Assembly: GCA_023386815.1 (NCBI GenBank)
Contig: JAEWIZ010000008.1
Location: 372,001 to 436,000, forward strand
DNA length: 64,000 nucleotides
Reading direction: 5' to 3'
Source of the DNA: Bacillota bacterium
GTDB taxonomy: Bacteria; Bacillota; Clostridia; Lachnospirales; Lachnospiraceae
Part shown: positions 16,952-24,796 of the stretch, in pieces
Position numbering within the stretch: position 1 is the stretch's first letter
How the letters are laid out: each line of letters opens with the position of its first letter
Notes under the pieces: model-generated
Databases searched by the model: none
What the model was told of the DNA's origin: nothing
What the model saw: the letters and a program-made list of their open reading frames with translations, nothing else
Made by a program: the position numbers and the translations under genes

Positions 16952-17548
16952 ATGAGTAATTTAAATCAAGCAATTGAAAACAGGAGATCAATATATGCAA
17001 TAGGAAAAGAATCACCAATTAGTGATCAGGAAATACAAAAGATTGTTGAGCATGCAGTTAAGTATGTTCCATCCTCTTTTAACTCACAGAGTGCAAGAGT
17101 AGTCATCTTATTAAAGGAACAGCATGATAAGCTGTGGGATATTATAAAGGAAACCTTAAGAAAGCTAGTGCCCGCGGAGAGTTTCGCATCTACTGAAGAA
17201 AAGATTAATGCTTTTAAAAACGGCTATGGTACCCTCTTATTCTTTGAGGATCAGGCAGTGGTAGAAGGCCTGCAAGAGAATTTTGCTTTATATAAGGATA
17301 ATTTCCCAGTATGGTCCCTTCAGTCCTCTGGTATGTTACAATTTACAATTTGGACTGCACTGGAAGAGGCAGGGCTAGGTGCTTCCTTGCAGCATTACAA
17401 TCCTTTGATAGATGAGCAGGTAAAAGCGGAATGGGGTATCCCAGAGAAGTGGAAGCTTTGGTCACAGATGCCTTTTGGAAAGGTTCTGGCACCAGCAGGC
17501 GAGAAAGAATTCTCACCGCTTGATGCAAGAGTAAAAGTATTTGGATAA
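16952..17548 (+). CDS. Nitroreductase-family flavoprotein
   Basis: 198 residues of the Frm2/HBN1-like nitroreductase group: 'AIENRRSIYAIGKESPISD' at the start and 'YVPSSFNSQSARVVIL' for FMN binding, then 'QSSGMLQFTIWTALEEAG' and a C-terminal 'QMPFGKVLAPAGEKEF'. Such enzymes use NAD(P)H and FMN to reduce nitro or other electrophilic compounds and some respond to lipid stress. Control by the divergent OhrR-type repressor suggests a detoxification role under peroxide stress; this is inference. Confidence 0.88.
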   Translation: MSNLNQAIENRRSIYAIGKESPISDQEIQKIVEHAVKYVPSSFNSQSARVVILLKEQHDKLWDIIKETLRKLVPAESFASTEEKINAFKNGYGTLLFFEDQAVVEGLQENFALYKDNFPVWSLQSSGMLQFTIWTALEEAGLGASLQHYNPLIDEQVKAEWGIPEKWKLWSQMPFGKVLAPAGEKEFSPLDARVKVFG

Positions 17549-17588
17549 AAAGGAATCCAAACTTTCTCTGGTTAAAATATTGTAAATG

Positions 17589-17672
17589 GAAGAGTTATCA
17601 AACATCTCTCATACATGTAGTTCAGGATATTCCCTATCTCTGGCTATATAAGTGAATGTTTGACAGCTCTTC
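17589..17672. repeat. 17-bp inverted repeat with 50-nt loop
   Basis: 17589-17605 and the reverse complement of 17656-17672 agree at 15 of 17 positions. It lies between the nitroreductase gene and the next one. The second arm is followed by only a few T residues, so it may be a weak terminator or a small palindromic element. Confidence 0.55.
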
Positions 17673-17781
17673 TTCCATATTAGTACTCAATATACAAAAG
17701 CTACTTTAAGAAATCTCTTTCTTTTGTTCCTTATCCTTGTTATAATGTATGCATATTGATTTTACAAAATAAGGGGGGACG

Positions 17782-18417
17782 ATGCTGTCAGTGGAGAATA
17801 CAAAACATCATTATATCTATGTAGCCTTTTTAGTAACGAACACGAACATGGGACGACTGATTCGCCTCTTTACCAGAAATCAGTATAGCCATGTGTCGAT
17901 TGCTTTTGAGCATGACTTAAATAAAATGTACTCCTTTGCACGATATAACATCAATTCACCGATTTCAGGGGGCTTCGTGGTAGAAGAGCCTTACCGGTAT
18001 TTAATTAATAATAGTGATATCTATGTTAAAATCTGCAAGCTTCCTGTGAGTGCAGTAGAATATAAACGTATCAAGAAGGAAGTGGAGTATTTTCATAAAA
18101 ATAAAGAAGAAATGATATATAATACATTAAATGCAGTGCTGTCACTCATTAAAAAGAGGCTTGAGATGAAAAATACCTTCACCTGCTTGGAATTTGTGAC
18201 ATACTTGCTGCGATACCCTAATATATTAGCCATTCGTGAACTGGAAGAAAGGCTGGAACAATATGTAGTGTATTATGGCAGTTATCGTGATATTACGAAA
18301 TGGCAACAGGAATCGATTGATGAAGAAGATTACTTTAGAAGAAGGCATATCATTGAGGTTATGATGGATACAGTATCCCATTTGAAAAAGGTAATGGTCA
18401 GATTATTAGAAGAATAA
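17782..18417 (+). CDS. Papain-fold (permuted NlpC/P60-like) protein
   Basis: 211 residues without signal peptide. The order of motifs is that of circularly permuted papain-like proteins of the YiiX/YaeF group: an early histidine in 'NQYSHVSIAF' and a later cysteine in 'NTFTCLEFVTYLL'. Cytosolic members are thought to act on lipids or peptides with unclear substrates. GGGGGG precedes the ATG. It stands between two long inverted repeats. Confidence 0.6.
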   Translation: MLSVENTKHHYIYVAFLVTNTNMGRLIRLFTRNQYSHVSIAFEHDLNKMYSFARYNINSPISGGFVVEEPYRYLINNSDIYVKICKLPVSAVEYKRIKKEVEYFHKNKEEMIYNTLNAVLSLIKKRLEMKNTFTCLEFVTYLLRYPNILAIRELEERLEQYVVYYGSYRDITKWQQESIDEEDYFRRRHIIEVMMDTVSHLKKVMVRLLEE

Positions 18418-18428
18418 AGAATTTTCTG

Positions 18429-18499
18429 GGGTGTTATAAGTCAGATTTTGTGTTATGATGAATATGAGATATATTTATCGTAGTTGACTTATAGCACCC
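18429..18499. repeat. 15-bp inverted repeat with 41-nt loop before ogt
   Basis: 18429-18443 and the reverse complement of 18485-18499 agree at 14 of 15 positions (the mismatch is G-U in RNA). The loop contains a weak promoter-like pair, TTGTGT (18448) and TATATT (18470). There is no U tail after the second arm, so it is not a standard terminator. Confidence 0.55.
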
Positions 18500-18560
18500 G
18501 ACTTACTTAGGATACCTAGTTGTTTATAAATATAATTAAGGATCAAAGAACGGAGGAAAT

Positions 18561-19058
18561 ATGGAATTTGCGTACATATATGAAACAAAATTAGGAAAGA
18601 TATTATTCAAAGAGAAGAATGGCTATATTACTCAGGTTTCGATTTGCGAGGAAGAACTAAACAGTAAAAGAAATGATCAAACTGAGTCTATATTCCAGGA
18701 AACAGAGGTCATGAAAGCGGCAGCAGGTCAGCTAGGTGAATACCTGGACGGTAAACGCAAGATGTTTACGATTCCGCTAAAACCAGAGGGAACTGAGTTT
18801 CAAAGGAAGGTTTGGGATGCCTTGATTACAATCCCATACGGTGAAGTTCGAACCTATAAGCAGATTGCGGCACAGGTTGGGAATGAAAAAGCCTCCCGAG
18901 CGATTGGTATGGCGAATCATAACAATCCAATCATGTGTATCATCCCCTGTCATAGAGTGATTGGAGCAAATGGTTCCTTGGTGGGATATGCAGGAGGATT
19001 GCATAGAAAAGAATTTCTATTAAACTTGGAAAAAAGCAATTGCTTAGTGGAAGAATAG
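18561..19058 (+). CDS. ogt: Methylated-DNA--protein-cysteine S-methyltransferase
   Basis: Removes alkyl groups from O6-alkylguanine in DNA by irreversible transfer to its own cysteine. 165 residues. The active site 'IIPCHRVIGANGSL' has C130; 'TEFQRKVWDALITIPYGEVRTY' and 'RAIGMANHNNP' are the helix-turn-helix and asparagine-hinge segments. GGAGG precedes the ATG. Confidence 0.96.
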   Translation: MEFAYIYETKLGKILFKEKNGYITQVSICEEELNSKRNDQTESIFQETEVMKAAAGQLGEYLDGKRKMFTIPLKPEGTEFQRKVWDALITIPYGEVRTYKQIAAQVGNEKASRAIGMANHNNPIMCIIPCHRVIGANGSLVGYAGGLHRKEFLLNLEKSNCLVEE

Positions 19059-19163
19059 ATTCAAAGTCCGAATACTAAATATATATCTGTACCAACTGTA
19101 TGAAAAATTGCAGCAGTCTGTGAGTTTCGCAACTAAATATATGATTGAAAGGAATCTTAGATT

Positions 19164-20921
19164 ATGAATAAGGAATGGTCATTAGACTTTCTATATCGAA
19201 GCTTTGAAGATGAAGAATATAGAAATGACAAGAACAAATTAGTGAATTTAATTGCCAAGATGTCAAAGTTCAGCAATGAATTATCAAAAAATCAAGACGA
19301 AGAAGCAGCACTTTTAAAGTCAGTGGAATATCTTGAGGAGCTGCAGCTGTTGGGCTCTAAGTTTGCAGGTTACCTATATTCCAAGCAGGCGGTTAATACC
19401 TCGGATAGTGCTACTGTAAATGAGATTAATTATTTTGAAAAGACCTTAAGCTTATCCACTAAACCAGCTGCTGTTATCAAAAAATATATTGCAGGAATCC
19501 AAAATATCCAAAGCTATTATGACAAATATCCAAAGTTAAAAGGCTATGATTATATTTTGTCGGAGATAAAAAAGGAAGCAAACTATTTATTAAGCGATGA
19601 TGTAGAGGAAGTAATCGCTAAGCTTAATATCTCAGCTGCTTCCGCTTGGAGCAGTATGCAAAGCTATCTGACATCCACCTTGGAAGTAGAGTACCGGGAT
19701 AGTGTAATTACTCTATCAGAGGTACGCAATAAAGCTTATGATCCTGATCCAAAAATCCGCCAAGAGGCATATATTTCTGAAGTAAAAGCCTTGGAGAAAA
19801 TTAAGGATGCCATCAGTTATTCCTTAAATAACATTAAAACCCAGGTAACTACCATCTGTGACTTGAGAGGATATGAATCTCCCTTGGAGATGACCTTAAT
19901 AGACTCCAAGATGAAAAGAGAGACTTTGGAGGCGCTACTTGAGGCAATTAAGGAATATCTCCCGGCCTTCCACCGTTACTTAAAGCATAAAGCAAAACGC
20001 TTAGGACACGAGCATGGCCTTCCATGGTTTGATTTATTTGCACCGGTAGGTGAAAGTGATAGAAAATTCACGGCAGAAGAGGCAAAGGATTATTTGATTA
20101 AGCATTTTCGTGGATTTAGTTCTGACCTCGCCGACATGGTGGAGGAAGCTTTTGATCAGGCCTGGATTGACTTCTATCCCAAAAAGGGAAAGGTTGGAGG
20201 AGCTTTCTGTGAGAATCTGCCCTTTGCAAAACAGAGCATAATATTAACAAACTTTGAAGGCTCCTTAAGTGATGTAGTTACACTTGCCCATGAACTTGGT
20301 CACGCGTACCATGGTTTGAATATACAGGACCATCAACCACTCAATGTCGATTATAGTATGCCGGTTGCAGAGACGGCATCAACCTTTAATGAAGCTTTGA
20401 TCATGGAAGCAATTATTGAAGAGGCAGAGGGTAATGAAAAGATGGCTCTAATCGAAAGTCAGCTGCAGGATTTTACACAGATTATCTGTGATATATATTC
20501 CAGATATCTATTCGAAACAGCAGTTTTTGAAAAGGGGAAATCAGGTTTCTTGTTTGCAGACGAACTAAAGGAATTGATGCTCCAGGCGCAAAGAGAAGCC
20601 TATGGAGATGGACTAGACCAAGATTATCTGCATCCGTATATGTGGGTTGTTAAGGGGCATTATTACTCTGATAAAAATAATTTTTATAACTTCCCTTATG
20701 CCTTTGGAGGTCTATTCGCGAGAGGACTTTTTGAAAAATATAAAGCAGAAGGTGATGTATTTGTTCCAAAATACAAAGCACTGCTGAATGCTACTACTGT
20801 TATGAGCGTGGAAGATGCAGCGCGTCAGGCAGAAATTGATATTGAGAATCCAGAGTTTTGGAGAAATAGTTTGAAATCGGTTGAGAACATGATTGACGAA
20901 TTTATTCGCTTGGCGCAATAA
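19164..20921 (+). CDS. M3-family oligoendopeptidase (PepF-like)
   Basis: 585-residue cytosolic zinc metallopeptidase that trims short peptides. The HExxH site 'LAHELGHAYHG' starts at H376, and the third ligand glutamate is in 'VAETASTFNEALI'. N-terminal helices match the PepF/M3B layout ('NKEWSLDFLYRSF'), and the end has 'YPYAFGGLFARGLF'-like sequence. The length is normal. Confidence 0.93.
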   Translation: MNKEWSLDFLYRSFEDEEYRNDKNKLVNLIAKMSKFSNELSKNQDEEAALLKSVEYLEELQLLGSKFAGYLYSKQAVNTSDSATVNEINYFEKTLSLSTKPAAVIKKYIAGIQNIQSYYDKYPKLKGYDYILSEIKKEANYLLSDDVEEVIAKLNISAASAWSSMQSYLTSTLEVEYRDSVITLSEVRNKAYDPDPKIRQEAYISEVKALEKIKDAISYSLNNIKTQVTTICDLRGYESPLEMTLIDSKMKRETLEALLEAIKEYLPAFHRYLKHKAKRLGHEHGLPWFDLFAPVGESDRKFTAEEAKDYLIKHFRGFSSDLADMVEEAFDQAWIDFYPKKGKVGGAFCENLPFAKQSIILTNFEGSLSDVVTLAHELGHAYHGLNIQDHQPLNVDYSMPVAETASTFNEALIMEAIIEEAEGNEKMALIESQLQDFTQIICDIYSRYLFETAVFEKGKSGFLFADELKELMLQAQREAYGDGLDQDYLHPYMWVVKGHYYSDKNNFYNFPYAFGGLFARGLFEKYKAEGDVFVPKYKALLNATTVMSVEDAARQAEIDIENPEFWRNSLKSVENMIDEFIRLAQ

Positions 20922-20944
20922 AGAGTAATAACTGTTTCAAAAGC

Positions 20945-20988
20945 AGGAGTTTAAAAACATAGTTATATGTTTTTAAACTCCTATTTAT
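20945..20988 (+). terminator. Terminator of the oligopeptidase gene
   Basis: Perfect 17-bp stem between 20945-20961 and 20966-20982 with a four-base loop, followed by ATTTAT. Confidence 0.8.
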
Positions 20989-21214
20989 ATGATATCAATC
21001 AGCTGCCTTAATCTATTTATATTAATTTTGATCACACCTAAACTTTAAATGTCACTTAATAACGAAATTTGAAAAATGAGGTAAGGTATCCTTACATAAA
21101 TTTATTAAATGGTGAGACAATAAAAGCAGGGATCTTTATATTGAAACTATGAAAAGCGGGAAACAATGAGCGAAAGTTGAAAGAAAGTGTTTTTATAGAA
21201 AGGGTGGGAAGAGA

Positions 21215-21427
21215 GTGAGTTTAATCGATAATGAGCACCAATTACCAGTTGGTTTAGGAATGAGATTAGCATTAGATATGGATGCAATGACGAATTTTGT
21301 GAAACTTTCGGATAATGGCAAAAAGCAGGTGGTTGATTATATTGAAAGTTCGACAACAGGGGATGAAGCACGAAATCGCGTTACAGAAGTGGTTTCCAAT
21401 TTGCATAAGGGGGACACATACCGTTAG
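21215..21427 (+). CDS. Small conserved-looking protein of 70 residues
   Basis: Starts at GTG behind GGGTGGGAAG. The protein contains 'LPVGLGMRLALDMDAMTNFVKLS' in pieces and an acidic helical second half. From memory, similar small proteins starting with 'LPVGLGMAL' occur in Lachnospiraceae without known function. No membrane segment or cysteine. Its own strong terminator follows directly, supporting a real gene. Confidence 0.65.
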   Translation: MSLIDNEHQLPVGLGMRLALDMDAMTNFVKLSDNGKKQVVDYIESSTTGDEARNRVTEVVSNLHKGDTYR

Positions 21428-21432
21428 ATGAT

Positions 21433-21485
21433 AAAAGCTTGATCACCTATGTATAGGATAGAATCCTGGTGATCAAGCTTTTTAT
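21433..21485. terminator. Terminator after the 70-residue gene, possibly bidirectional
   Basis: AAAAGCTTGATCACC (21433-21447) pairs with GGTGATCAAGCTTTT (21468-21482), with U-rich flanks in both directions between converging genes. Confidence 0.85.
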
Positions 21486-21552
21486 TTACATTGATATTTG
21501 ATGATAAATCATCCTATTGAAACATGAAGCTGATTGACGGCTTATTTCTATG

Positions 21553-22422
21553 TTACCTCTCCGTTCCCATAAAGAACAATGCAACTGTACCAGGTCCGGA
21601 ATGTGCACCAATAGTTGGACTTACATAGTTAATTAAGAAATTGTCGATATGATAACGATCTTTGATCTGATCGGCTACGAATTGTGCATCCTCAATACAG
21701 TCACCATGGCTAATGAAAATAATATCATTCTTACCAGAATAATCCTTAATCTTATCACCCATGGTCTCAACTAAGGATAACAAGGCTTTTTTTCTACCTC
21801 TTACATTGTTCAGAGGAATTAAACGGCCTTCATTATCTACATGAAGAACAGGCTTTACATTAATTAAAGTACCAATAATGGCAGTAGCTTTGGAAACACG
21901 ACCGCCACGGTGTAAATGATGTAAATCGTCAACCGTAAATAGATGACAAAGATTTAATTTGTTATTCTCCAGCCATTCCACAGTTTCTTCAATTGACTTA
22001 CCAGCTTCTTTTAACATTGCAGCTTTATGCAACAGAAGCCCTTCACCAAGAGAAGCGCAAAGAGAATCAACGACAATAATTTTAGAAGCAGGACGTTCAT
22101 CTTGAAGCTCTCTGGCAACAGTAGCAGCAACAGAGCAGCTCCCGCTTAAGGCTGAGGAAAATGCAATATGCAAAATATCATAGCCTTCATCAAGAAAACT
22201 GGTAAATACTTTACGTGCCAAGTCAGGATTTACTGCCATCGTTGTCGGCATTGCTCCGCCTCGCATAATATCATAAAACGTCTTTGGCTCCAGGACATTT
22301 CCTTCTCCATATACGGTTCCATTCATATTGTAATATAGAGGTAGTACACCGATATTATGCTGGTGAAGATAGTCCTCTGGTAAATCACTTGTTGTATCGG
22401 TCGTAATGATATATTTGTTCAT
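21553..22422 (-). CDS. DegV family fatty-acid-binding protein
   Basis: 289 residues. 'YIITTDTTSDLPEDYL' and 'LHHLHRGGRVSKATAIIG' are the two DegV signatures, and the C-terminus 'SPTIGAHSGPGTVALFF' is also typical. By family knowledge it carries a fatty acid to FakA. It differs clearly from the DegV protein encoded at 10.8 kb, consistent with different chain preferences. Confidence 0.9.
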   Translation of the reverse strand: MNKYIITTDTTSDLPEDYLHQHNIGVLPLYYNMNGTVYGEGNVLEPKTFYDIMRGGAMPTTMAVNPDLARKVFTSFLDEGYDILHIAFSSALSGSCSVAATVARELQDERPASKIIVVDSLCASLGEGLLLHKAAMLKEAGKSIEETVEWLENNKLNLCHLFTVDDLHHLHRGGRVSKATAIIGTLINVKPVLHVDNEGRLIPLNNVRGRKKALLSLVETMGDKIKDYSGKNDIIFISHGDCIEDAQFVADQIKDRYHIDNFLINYVSPTIGAHSGPGTVALFFMGTER

Positions 22423-22450
22423 TATATTACACCAATCCTTTCTTATGCAA

Positions 22451-22515
22451 ATTCTGAAAGAAAGCTTTGAAAATTCTGAATGATAGCTTCAGGATTCTGA
22501 AAGATTACTTTCAAA
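22451..22515. repeat. Degenerate tandem repeat, about 22 bp
   Basis: ATTCTGA occurs at 22451, 22473 and 22494, each followed by an AAAGA-like and a CTTT-like stretch. It lies in the leader of the minus-strand DegV gene, within the 300-bp divergent gap before scfA. Confidence 0.6.
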
Positions 22516-22722
22516 TAAAACTCAAGTAGTTTTAATTACGATATCATATATTATATCATACTATACCTGATTGTTTCAATATGCCATTCAAATAATAAAT
22601 TAAAATTATGAAAAATCTTCATAAATTGGTTGAAATGTGTCTTTATCACAAAAAACTCTTTTCTTATGAAAACACTTATGATATAATTACTAGAAGTTAA
22701 TTGATGTTAAGGAGGTAGAAGA

Positions 22723-22863
22723 ATGAAACATATCAAAACTTTAAACACAAAAAACCTTAAGGATACTATGAAAACAGGCGGTTGTGGAGAATGCCAGACA
22801 TCCTGTCAGTCAGCTTGCAAGACATCTTGTACAGTTGGCAATCAGAGTTGTGAGAACAAATAG
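22723..22863 (+). CDS. scfA: SCIFF ranthipeptide precursor
   Basis: A 46-residue peptide too short for routine gene calling. It opens 'MKHIKTLNTKNLKD' and then has six cysteines in a Gly/Thr/Ser-rich core (C21, C24, C28, C32, C36, C43), the layout of the 'six Cys in forty-five' family. Such peptides receive thioether bonds from a radical-SAM maturase, here encoded at 23357. GGAGG lies just upstream and TATAAT at 22682-22687 is a likely -10. The mature function of SCIFF is unsettled; quorum or metabolic signalling has been proposed for the family. Confidence 0.95.
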   Translation: MKHIKTLNTKNLKDTMKTGGCGECQTSCQSACKTSCTVGNQSCENK

Positions 22864-22979
22864 ATAAATCGTACATAGAATACGTAATTGTTCTCTAAAG
22901 CTTATCGTTAGAAGACAATAGGTCTGATTTGGAATTACATCTATATAGAAGATGATGAAGGTGAACAAAGAAGATATTA

Positions 22980-23160
22980 ATCTTCTTCTTAGAAGATAAA
23001 AATCTTTCTTCGGAGATAAAGATCTTCTTCGAAGATAAAATCTTCTTCGAGAAAATGAATTTCTGAACATGAATTCCTATAGAAACATACCTATAGAAAC
23101 TATTTCTAAAAAAATTATTCCTATAGAACTTTCTATAGATATTCTTATAAAGAGTTCATT
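22980..23160 (+). repeat. Degenerate short repeats in the scfA-scfB spacer
   Basis: ATCTTCTT-type units start at 22980, 23002, 23022 and 23040, separated by GAAGATAAA segments so that neighbouring units can pair. They are followed by several CTATAGAA units to about 23160. The 493-bp spacer has no convincing gene. Confidence 0.6.
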
Positions 23161-23178
23161 TTCTCGATTTTGTGATTA

Positions 23179-23274
23179 ATGAATCAACTTACTGATTCAT
23201 CCGGTAGTATGGGGCTGCCTTAAAATATTTTTCGGTGCGAGACATAATTTCGGAAGATATTTTAAGACAGTCCT
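23179..23274 (+). other. Two hairpins before scfB, one of 25 bp
   Basis: ATGAATCA/TGATTCAT (23179-23186/23193-23200) is a perfect stem. Next, 23211-23235 pairs with 23250-23274 over 25 positions where every deviation from Watson-Crick is a G-U pair. There is no U tail, so it may be a partial terminator, a processing or stability element, or a tiny mobile palindrome. Confidence 0.65.
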
Positions 23275-23356
23275 ATTCGTTGTGAAAGATAATAGTTAAG
23301 ATGTTAAGAATGAATTGAATGGTCAATTCAGTTGTTAGGCAATAGGAGGAATAACT

Positions 23357-24778
23357 GTGGTTCATCAGTATAAAAGTAATGGATACAATATTGTATTAGA
23401 TGTGAATAGTGGAATGGTTCATGTGGTGGATGATTTAGCATATGATATCATCGAAATGTACGAGAATAGCGGGCGTGAAGAGATCGTAGCTGCAATGCTT
23501 GAAAAATATAGTAAAGCAGAGCTTTTAGAGGAGGTTCTATCACAGAACGAGGTAACAGGTTTTGTTGACAAAAAGGATGCCTTCGTTCGTTTGATTCACG
23601 AGGTGCTTGAGGATGTGGAACAGTTAAAGAAGGACGGAGCTTTATTTACTCAGGATATCTATGAAAACTATATCAAGGATTTCAAATCACGTTCCACTGT
23701 AGTGAAGGCACTTTGCTTACATATAGCCCATGATTGTAACCTGGCCTGCAGATATTGCTTTGCAGAAGAGGGAGAATATAAAGGGCATCGGGAATTGATG
23801 AGTTATGAAGTAGGAAAACAGGCCTTAGATTTTCTGATTGCAAACTCCGGAAAAAGAAGAAATCTGGAGGTGGATTTCTTTGGCGGGGAACCGTTAATGA
23901 ATTTCCAGGTGGTGAAGGATCTTGTGAAATATGGTAGAGAACTGGAGACGGTTCATAATAAGAAGTTCCGTTTCACGCTTACAACAAACGGAGTTTTACT
24001 AGATGATGACATTATGGAATTTGCTAATCAGGAAATGAGTAATGTGGTACTAAGTATCGATGGACGTAAGGAAATCAACGATCAGATGCGTCCAAGCAGA
24101 AATGGTAAGGGAAGCTATGAACTCATAGTTCCCAAGTTTAAAAAAATGGCAGAGAGTAGGAATCAAACAAATTATTATGTGAGAGGTACCTTTACCCATA
24201 ATAATTTGGATTTTAGTGAAGATGTTAAGCATCTTGCTGACCTGGGCTTTCAGCAGATCTCTGTGGAGCCGGTGGTTGCATTGCCGGAAGAGCCTTATGC
24301 TATTAAGGAAGAAGATCTGCCAAAGTTATTTGAGGAGTATGATAAGCTGGCAAAGCTGATGTTAGAGTATAAAAAGGAAGGCAAGGACTTTAATTTCTTC
24401 CACTTCATGATTGATCTTTCCGGAGGACCCTGTGTTGCAAAACGTCTGTCCGGCTGTGGTTCAGGAACTGAATATCTGGCAGTTACCCCTTGGGGCGATT
24501 TGTATCCCTGCCATCAGTTTGTTGGAGAAGAACAATATCTGATGGGTAACGTGTTTGAAGGTGTGAAGACACCGAACATGGTGCAGGATTTTAAGCATTG
24601 TAATGTATACTCCAAAGAAAAATGCCGGGATTGCTTTGCAAAATTCTATTGCAGTGGTGGATGCGCGGCAAACTCCTTTAAATTCCATGGTGATATCAAT
24701 GATGCTTATGATATTGGCTGTGAGCTTCAGAGAAAGCGTGTGGAATGTGCTATTATGCTTAAGGCAGCAGAGGAATAG
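23357..24778 (+). CDS. scfB: SCIFF radical-SAM thioether maturase
   Basis: 473 residues, GTG start with AGGAGG. Residues about 1-100 hold a peptide-recognition (RRE-like) region. The radical-SAM cluster motif CxxxCxxC is C127/C131/C134 in 'HDCNLACRYCF', and 'DFFGGEPLMNF' is the SAM-binding GGEP. The SPASM region has many cysteines ('SGCGSGTEYLAV', 'YPCHQF', 'CRDCFAKFYCSGGC') binding auxiliary 4Fe-4S clusters. It would install thioether links on the ScfA peptide encoded upstream. recJ starts 18 bp later. Confidence 0.95.
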   Translation: MVHQYKSNGYNIVLDVNSGMVHVVDDLAYDIIEMYENSGREEIVAAMLEKYSKAELLEEVLSQNEVTGFVDKKDAFVRLIHEVLEDVEQLKKDGALFTQDIYENYIKDFKSRSTVVKALCLHIAHDCNLACRYCFAEEGEYKGHRELMSYEVGKQALDFLIANSGKRRNLEVDFFGGEPLMNFQVVKDLVKYGRELETVHNKKFRFTLTTNGVLLDDDIMEFANQEMSNVVLSIDGRKEINDQMRPSRNGKGSYELIVPKFKKMAESRNQTNYYVRGTFTHNNLDFSEDVKHLADLGFQQISVEPVVALPEEPYAIKEEDLPKLFEEYDKLAKLMLEYKKEGKDFNFFHFMIDLSGGPCVAKRLSGCGSGTEYLAVTPWGDLYPCHQFVGEEQYLMGNVFEGVKTPNMVQDFKHCNVYSKEKCRDCFAKFYCSGGCAANSFKFHGDINDAYDIGCELQRKRVECAIMLKAAEE

Positions 24779-24796
24779 ACATTATTTGGAGGCTGC

